Assembly (NCBI GenBank): GCA_038240075.1
Contig: JBBSEC010000139.1
Coordinates: 1 to 9,770 of the forward strand
DNA length: 9,770 nucleotides
From: DATBAK01 sp038240075
GTDB taxonomy: Bacteria; Actinomycetota; Acidimicrobiia; IMCC26256; PALSA-610
Direction of reading: 5' to 3'
The position numbers were made by a program, and so were the translations under genes. Positions 6,770 through 9,770 of the stretch are shown here, one piece after another. The stretch's first letter is position 1, and every line of letters starts with the position of its first letter. The notes beneath the pieces were generated by a model. The model was not told where the DNA came from. It saw only the letters and a list, made by a program, of their open reading frames with translations, and searched no databases.

Positions 6770-7645
6770 GTGTCGATGCGTGTGAACGTCGAGGCGGCCG
6801 AGCGATTCATGCTGGGTGACGCGCGGTTGCTCGACCGGCATCGCCTCGCGGTGCTGCTGCACGGTGCGTCGGTGACGCCTGTCGTCGAGGCACTGCGTGC
6901 GTACCGCAACGTCGACGGCGGCTTCGGACACGCGCTGGAGCCCGACGTGCGCGCGCCGGAGAGCGAGCCGACCTCGACGTTGCAAGCACTCGAGGTGCTC
7001 GCGGAGATCGACGCGCTCGACGACCAAGGTGTGGTTGGAGACATGGTCACCGAGGCCACGGCATGGGTCGCGACGATCGCCAACGCGGACGGCGGTGTGC
7101 CGTTCGTCCTTCCGACGGCCGCGTCCGCTCCGCACGCACCGTGGATGGAGCCGTCGGCCGAAGGGTCGCATCTCACGTTCGCGATGGCGGCGCGGCTCAC
7201 CGAGGCCCGATCGACCGATCCGTGGGCGGCACACGCGACGGCGTGGTGCTGGAACAAGCTCGAGAACGTCGACGAGCTGGGTGGTTACTGGGTGAAGTTC
7301 GCGCTCGTCTTCCTCGACGCGGTTCCCGACGAGGAGCGCGCCGCCGCGGCGATCGAGACCCTCGGTTCGCGACTGTCGCCCGACGGATCGCTCCCGGTGG
7401 AGGGCGGCACCGCCGACGAGCGGATCACACCCGTGGCGATGTCGCCGCGACCGGGCCTGCGGAGCCGCGCGCTCTTCACGCCCGATCAGATCGACGCCGA
7501 TCTCGACGCGCTCGAGCGCGGACAGCAGGACGACGGCGGTTGGACGTTCGACTGGCTGGCATGGTCGCCGGCCCAGTCGGTCGAGTGGCGCGGAACCGTG
7601 ACGCTGCATGCGCTCGCAACCCTCCGCGCCCACCAGCGCGTCTGA
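6770..7645 (+). CDS. Prenyltransferase / squalene-oxidase-repeat protein
   Basis: A 291-residue soluble protein with repeats of the α/α-barrel type found in terpene cyclases and protein prenyltransferase β subunits. QW-like repeat cores are visible: YRNVDGGFGHALEPD (about 45-59), ANADGGVPFVLP, SPDGSLPVEGG, and near the C-terminus DDGGW (254-258) with SVEWRGTVTLHALATL. No DxDD(T) acid motif of squalene-hopene cyclases is present. At ~290 residues it is under half the size of a cyclase, so enzymatic cyclisation is unlikely. It is similar to actinobacterial proteins of unknown role annotated only by this repeat. The GTG at 6770 follows a -10-like sequence; the ATG at 6776 in the same frame is an alternative start. 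It starts 32 bases after the ABC quartet and converges on the alcohol dehydrogenase. It seems to be a single-gene unit. Confidence 0.85.
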   Translation: MSMRVNVEAAERFMLGDARLLDRHRLAVLLHGASVTPVVEALRAYRNVDGGFGHALEPDVRAPESEPTSTLQALEVLAEIDALDDQGVVGDMVTEATAWVATIANADGGVPFVLPTAASAPHAPWMEPSAEGSHLTFAMAARLTEARSTDPWAAHATAWCWNKLENVDELGGYWVKFALVFLDAVPDEERAAAAIETLGSRLSPDGSLPVEGGTADERITPVAMSPRPGLRSRALFTPDQIDADLDALERGQQDDGGWTFDWLAWSPAQSVEWRGTVTLHALATLRAHQRV

Positions 7646-7654
7646 TCCGCGGAC

Positions 7655-7690
7655 TTGCGTTCCCCGTGCGAACGCGGAGCGTCAGCTCCG
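7655..7690. terminator. Paired hairpins between convergent genes, possible bidirectional terminator
   Basis: The 36-base convergent gap holds GCGTTC (7657-7662) pairing with GAACGC (7670-7675) around a 7-base loop, extendable by two G-U pairs. Next to it, CGGAGC (7675-7680) pairs with GCTCCG (7685-7690) around a 4-base loop that includes the dehydrogenase stop codon. The two share base 7675, so they are adjacent or alternative. Neither is followed by a T tract on either strand, so factor-independent termination is uncertain. Confidence 0.35.
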
Positions 7691-8725
7691 GTTGATGACG
7701 ACCTTGAGCGCACCGGTGTCGGCGGCACGCGCGAACGTGTCGTAGGCCTCGATGAACTCGCTCATCGGGAAGTGATGGGTCGCGAAACGCGCGACGTCGA
7801 GCTGCCCGCCTGTCGCCAGCCGTAGCAACGTCGGCGTCGACGACGTGTCGACGAGACCGGTGGTGATCGTGACGTCGCGAACCCAGAGCTGCTCGAGGTG
7901 CAACGTCGCCGGAGTGCCGTGCACGCCGATGTTGGCGACGTGGCCACACGGGCGGATCAACGTCGTCGCGAGCTCGAACGTCGCCGCGACGCCGACCGCT
8001 TCGATCGCGACGTCGGCACCGAGACCGCCGGTGAGCTCGCGGATGACTTCGAGGGGGTCCTGACGACCGTTGTTGACGATGATGTCGGCCCCGAACTGCT
8101 TGGCGGCTTCGAGCCGGCTGTCGGCGAGGTCGATCGCGACGATGTGGCTCGGGCTGAAGAGCCGTGCGCCCATGATCGCCGAGAGGCCAACCGGCCCGGC
8201 ACCGACAACCGCGACGACATCGCCCGGCTGCACGTGACCGTTGAGCACGCCGACCTCGTAGCCCGTCGGCAGGATGTCGGCGAGCATCAAGATCTCTTCG
8301 TCGGCCACGCCCGCGGGGATCGCATACGTCGAGTTGTCGGCGAACGGCACCCGGACGAACTCGGCCTGCGTCCCGTCGATGAGGTGACCGAGGATCCAGC
8401 CGCCGCCACCGACGCACTGGCCGTAGCGGGCCTCACGACAGAACCGGCATGCGCCGCACGCCGTGATGCACGACACGAGCACGCGATCGCCGGGCTTGAC
8501 GTTCTTCACCGACGCGCCGACGGATTCGATCGTGCCGACGGCTTCGTGGCCGAGGATGCGCCCCACGGTGACCTCGGGCACGTCACCCTTCAAGATGTGC
8601 AGGTCGGATCCGCAGATCGTCGTCACGTCGACGCGAACGATGGCATCCGTGTCGTCGACCAGGGTCGGCTTCGGCACGTCCTCCCAGGCCTTCTTGTCCG
8701 GTCCGTGGTACACGAGTGCTTTCAT
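7682..8725 (-). CDS. Zinc-dependent medium-chain alcohol dehydrogenase
   Basis: A 347-residue cytoplasmic enzyme of the zinc-dependent medium-chain dehydrogenase/reductase family, interconverting an alcohol and an aldehyde or ketone with NAD(P). The catalytic zinc site is Cys38 (TTICGSDLH), His60 and Glu61 (GHEAVG). The structural zinc cysteines are Cys90, Cys93, Cys96 and Cys104. The Rossmann motif is VVAVVGAGPVGLS (Gly175-Gly180), and Asp199 at the end of the second strand (VAIDLADSR) favours NAD over NADP. All motifs and the length are complete. The ATG at 8725 is supported by GAAGGAG eight bases upstream and by the family-typical MKALVYHG. The open frame extends further upstream to 8830 without homology. 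It follows the 2OG oxygenase on the same strand after 121 bases, so co-transcription is possible. The exact substrate is unknown. Confidence 0.92.
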   Translation of the reverse strand: MKALVYHGPDKKAWEDVPKPTLVDDTDAIVRVDVTTICGSDLHILKGDVPEVTVGRILGHEAVGTIESVGASVKNVKPGDRVLVSCITACGACRFCREARYGQCVGGGGWILGHLIDGTQAEFVRVPFADNSTYAIPAGVADEEILMLADILPTGYEVGVLNGHVQPGDVVAVVGAGPVGLSAIMGARLFSPSHIVAIDLADSRLEAAKQFGADIIVNNGRQDPLEVIRELTGGLGADVAIEAVGVAATFELATTLIRPCGHVANIGVHGTPATLHLEQLWVRDVTITTGLVDTSSTPTLLRLATGGQLDVARFATHHFPMSEFIEAYDTFARAADTGALKVVINRS

Positions 8726-8733
8726 CACGCGGT

Positions 8734-8740
8734 CTCCTTC
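8734..8740 (-). promoter_or_regulatory. Ribosome binding site of the alcohol dehydrogenase gene
   Basis: The minus strand reads GAAGGAG with eight bases to the ATG at 8725. This fixes the start at MKALVYHG rather than at the upstream in-frame codons. The remaining ~100 bases up to 8846 form a leader without a recognisable gene. I see no convincing -35/-10 pair or terminator there. Confidence 0.7.
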
Positions 8741-8846
8741 GTCAAGGTCGAGTCGCACAGACGGATGCCGACTCAGCTGCCCCTGATTGTCCGCTCTCAT
8801 CGTGAGTGCGACGAGTGCCGAAGGTCCCAACCTTGCGCGCCGGGAG

Positions 8847-9560
8847 TCAGGTCGCGTCGTGAAAGATGACGCCGAGCGTGGTCCGTTGGCCGGTGTGCAC
8901 GTTGCTCACCCCGTGGCGCATCGGCGCGGCCGACCAGCCTCGCTGCGTCCGGATCGGCCGGTCGCGAGTGGTGAACACCAGTGCGTGCCCGCGCGGGATC
9001 TCGGTCGCAGTGGCGCGTGACTGCGCGCGCGGTCGTTGCTCGACGACGACGAACTCGCCACCCGTGAAGTCGTCGCCCGGCTGCTGCAGCCCGACGACGA
9101 CCTGCAGCGGGAACACGAGATCGCCGTAGAGGTCGCGGTGCAGCGCGTTCCAGTCGCCGGCTTCGTACCGCAGCATCAACGGCGTCGATCGCGTCTGACC
9201 CGCCGCGTGGCACCGCTCGAGCCAGTCGCCGAGATCGTCGGGCCACGGCGCGGGCTGCCCGCGTCGTTCCGCCCAGTCGCGCGCGATCGGCAGGAGGCGC
9301 GGCCAGAACGCAGCCCGAAGGTCGGTCACGAGCGCGGGCAGCGGATACGCGAAGTAGCGGTACTGGCCTTCGCCGAAGCGACGCGGGCCCATGTCGATCG
9401 TCGAGCGGAAACGGGTGTGGTCGTCGTAGAGGGCGACGAGAGTTCGGCACTCGTCGAGGCTCAGCACCGGTGGGGTGACCGTGACGCCGACGTCGTCGAG
9501 ACCCGCCGCGAGCGCGGTCCAGTCGAACCCGTCGACGCGGTCGCGACACGCCGCACTCAT
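8847..9560 (-). CDS. 2-oxoglutarate/Fe(II)-dependent oxygenase
   Basis: A 237-residue double-stranded β-helix oxygenase that would couple 2-oxoglutarate decarboxylation to oxidation of a substrate. The iron-binding triad is HRD (His141, Asp143) with distal His216 in MRHGVSNVH. Arg226 in GQRTTLGVIFHDA is the likely 2-oxoglutarate-binding arginine. GDDFTGGEFVVVEQ (162-175) is the characteristic strand-turn of prolyl-hydroxylase-like members. The helical N-terminal half (about 1-125) is of unknown role. The ATG overlaps the stop of the upstream AlkB gene by four bases (ATGA) and lacks a clear ribosome binding site, so translation is probably coupled. The substrate is not predictable. The coupling hints at a role near nucleic-acid or translation-apparatus repair, but this is inference. 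Confidence 0.88.
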   Translation of the reverse strand: MSAACRDRVDGFDWTALAAGLDDVGVTVTPPVLSLDECRTLVALYDDHTRFRSTIDMGPRRFGEGQYRYFAYPLPALVTDLRAAFWPRLLPIARDWAERRGQPAPWPDDLGDWLERCHAAGQTRSTPLMLRYEAGDWNALHRDLYGDLVFPLQVVVGLQQPGDDFTGGEFVVVEQRPRAQSRATATEIPRGHALVFTTRDRPIRTQRGWSAAPMRHGVSNVHTGQRTTLGVIFHDAT

Positions 9561-9770
9561 GAGAGACCGGTCTCGCGAACGGTGATGCTGAGTCGTCCGC
9601 GCGGAAGTCCGAGACCCGGCCCGAGATCATGAGGAGCGGTGTCGGGAAACACCTTCGGCACGCCGTGGAAGATGCGGCGATTCTCGCGGCCGAAGACGAG
9701 GAGATCTCCACTGCCCATCATGATGTCGGTGAACGGTCCGACGCGGCGGTCGACGCCCGCGAGGCGAAAC
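9557..9770 (-). CDS. alkB: AlkB-family DNA/RNA alkylation repair dioxygenase, C-terminal part
   Basis: Only the last 70 residues lie in the window; the 5' part is cut by the right edge. The fragment reads MGSGDLLVFGRENRRIFHGV near its middle and ends RGRLSITVRETGLS. In E. coli AlkB the matching region contains the distal iron-ligand histidine (YHG) followed by an RxNLTxR pair that binds 2-oxoglutarate. Here these are the FHG histidine (fragment residue 35) and the two arginines of RGRLSITVR (residues 59 and 65). AlkB-type enzymes oxidatively remove methyl groups from 1-methyladenine and 3-methylcytosine. The stop overlaps the start of the next oxygenase gene. The family call is firm, but whether it is an AlkB, ALKBH2-like or RNA-acting member cannot be told from the fragment. 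Confidence 0.85.
   Translation of the reverse strand, partial: FRLAGVDRRVGPFTDIMMGSGDLLVFGRENRRIFHGVPKVFPDTAPHDLGPGLGLPRGRLSITVRETGLS
9563..9574. repeat. 12-base perfect palindrome at the AlkB/oxygenase junction
   Basis: GAGACCGGTCTC is a perfect inverted repeat inside the last codons of the AlkB gene, just upstream of the oxygenase start. It could be an operator-like site or pure chance. I see no second copy in the window. Confidence 0.3.

Noticed and set aside
8726..8846. A possible small gene or promoter between the oxygenase and the alcohol dehydrogenase
   Set aside because: I found no family-like short protein, and only weak -35/-10-like strings (TTGGGA, GACAAT) without correct spacing, so nothing beyond the ribosome binding site is called.
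7898..8869. A 323-codon plus-strand frame opposite the alcohol dehydrogenase
   Set aside because: The minus strand has every catalytic and structural zinc residue and a ribosome binding site, so the plus frame is a shadow.
1..9770. Mobile elements, CRISPR arrays, toxin-antitoxin pairs, tRNA or riboswitches
   Set aside because: I saw no transposase, integrase, regularly spaced repeats, tRNA-like cloverleaf or known riboswitch core on reading both strands. A covariance-model search could still reveal short RNAs.

Overview
The window is GC-rich, gene-dense chromosomal DNA. It has many GTG starts, 4-base start/stop overlaps, and proteins typical of high-GC actinobacteria. My best guess is an Actinomycetota member, perhaps Acidimicrobiia or a mycobacterium-like lineage, but this is inferred from protein style and no marker gene is present. 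I see no rRNA, tRNA, insertion sequence, phage gene or CRISPR array.

Left block (1-1564, minus strand). Read in transcription order, it holds a collapsed TIGR01777-type NAD-dependent epimerase, an intact VOC/glyoxalase-fold protein, a 66-residue conserved small protein five bases behind it, and a peroxiredoxin-like (AhpC/TSA) protein with a very strong ribosome binding site. The peroxiredoxin switches in mid-protein to an unrelated membrane-protein-like tail and runs off the window. Two broken or chimeric genes within about 1.3 kb make this the most unusual part of the window: either decay by deletion, a real fusion, or misassembly.

Centre (1604-6737, plus strand). A BaiB/FadD-like AMP-binding acyl-CoA synthetase is transcribed divergently from the epimerase remnant. 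It is followed by a tight four-gene ABC-2 export system in the order ATPase, permease, ATPase, permease. Every junction in the quartet is a 4-base GTGA or ATGA overlap, so the four proteins are probably made together. The substrate is unknown.

Right block (6770-9770). A lone plus-strand gene encodes a prenyltransferase/squalene-oxidase-repeat protein. It converges on a zinc-dependent medium-chain alcohol dehydrogenase on the minus strand, with two small hairpins between them. Upstream of the dehydrogenase, also on the minus strand, lie a 2-oxoglutarate/Fe(II) oxygenase and the C-terminal part of an AlkB-type alkylation repair dioxygenase. These two overlap by 4 bases.

Most of the window is ordinary metabolic and transport DNA. 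I found no convincing new defence, mobile or regulatory system. The points worth checking are the two gene junctions on the left, the AlkB/oxygenase pair and the paired ABC exporter.
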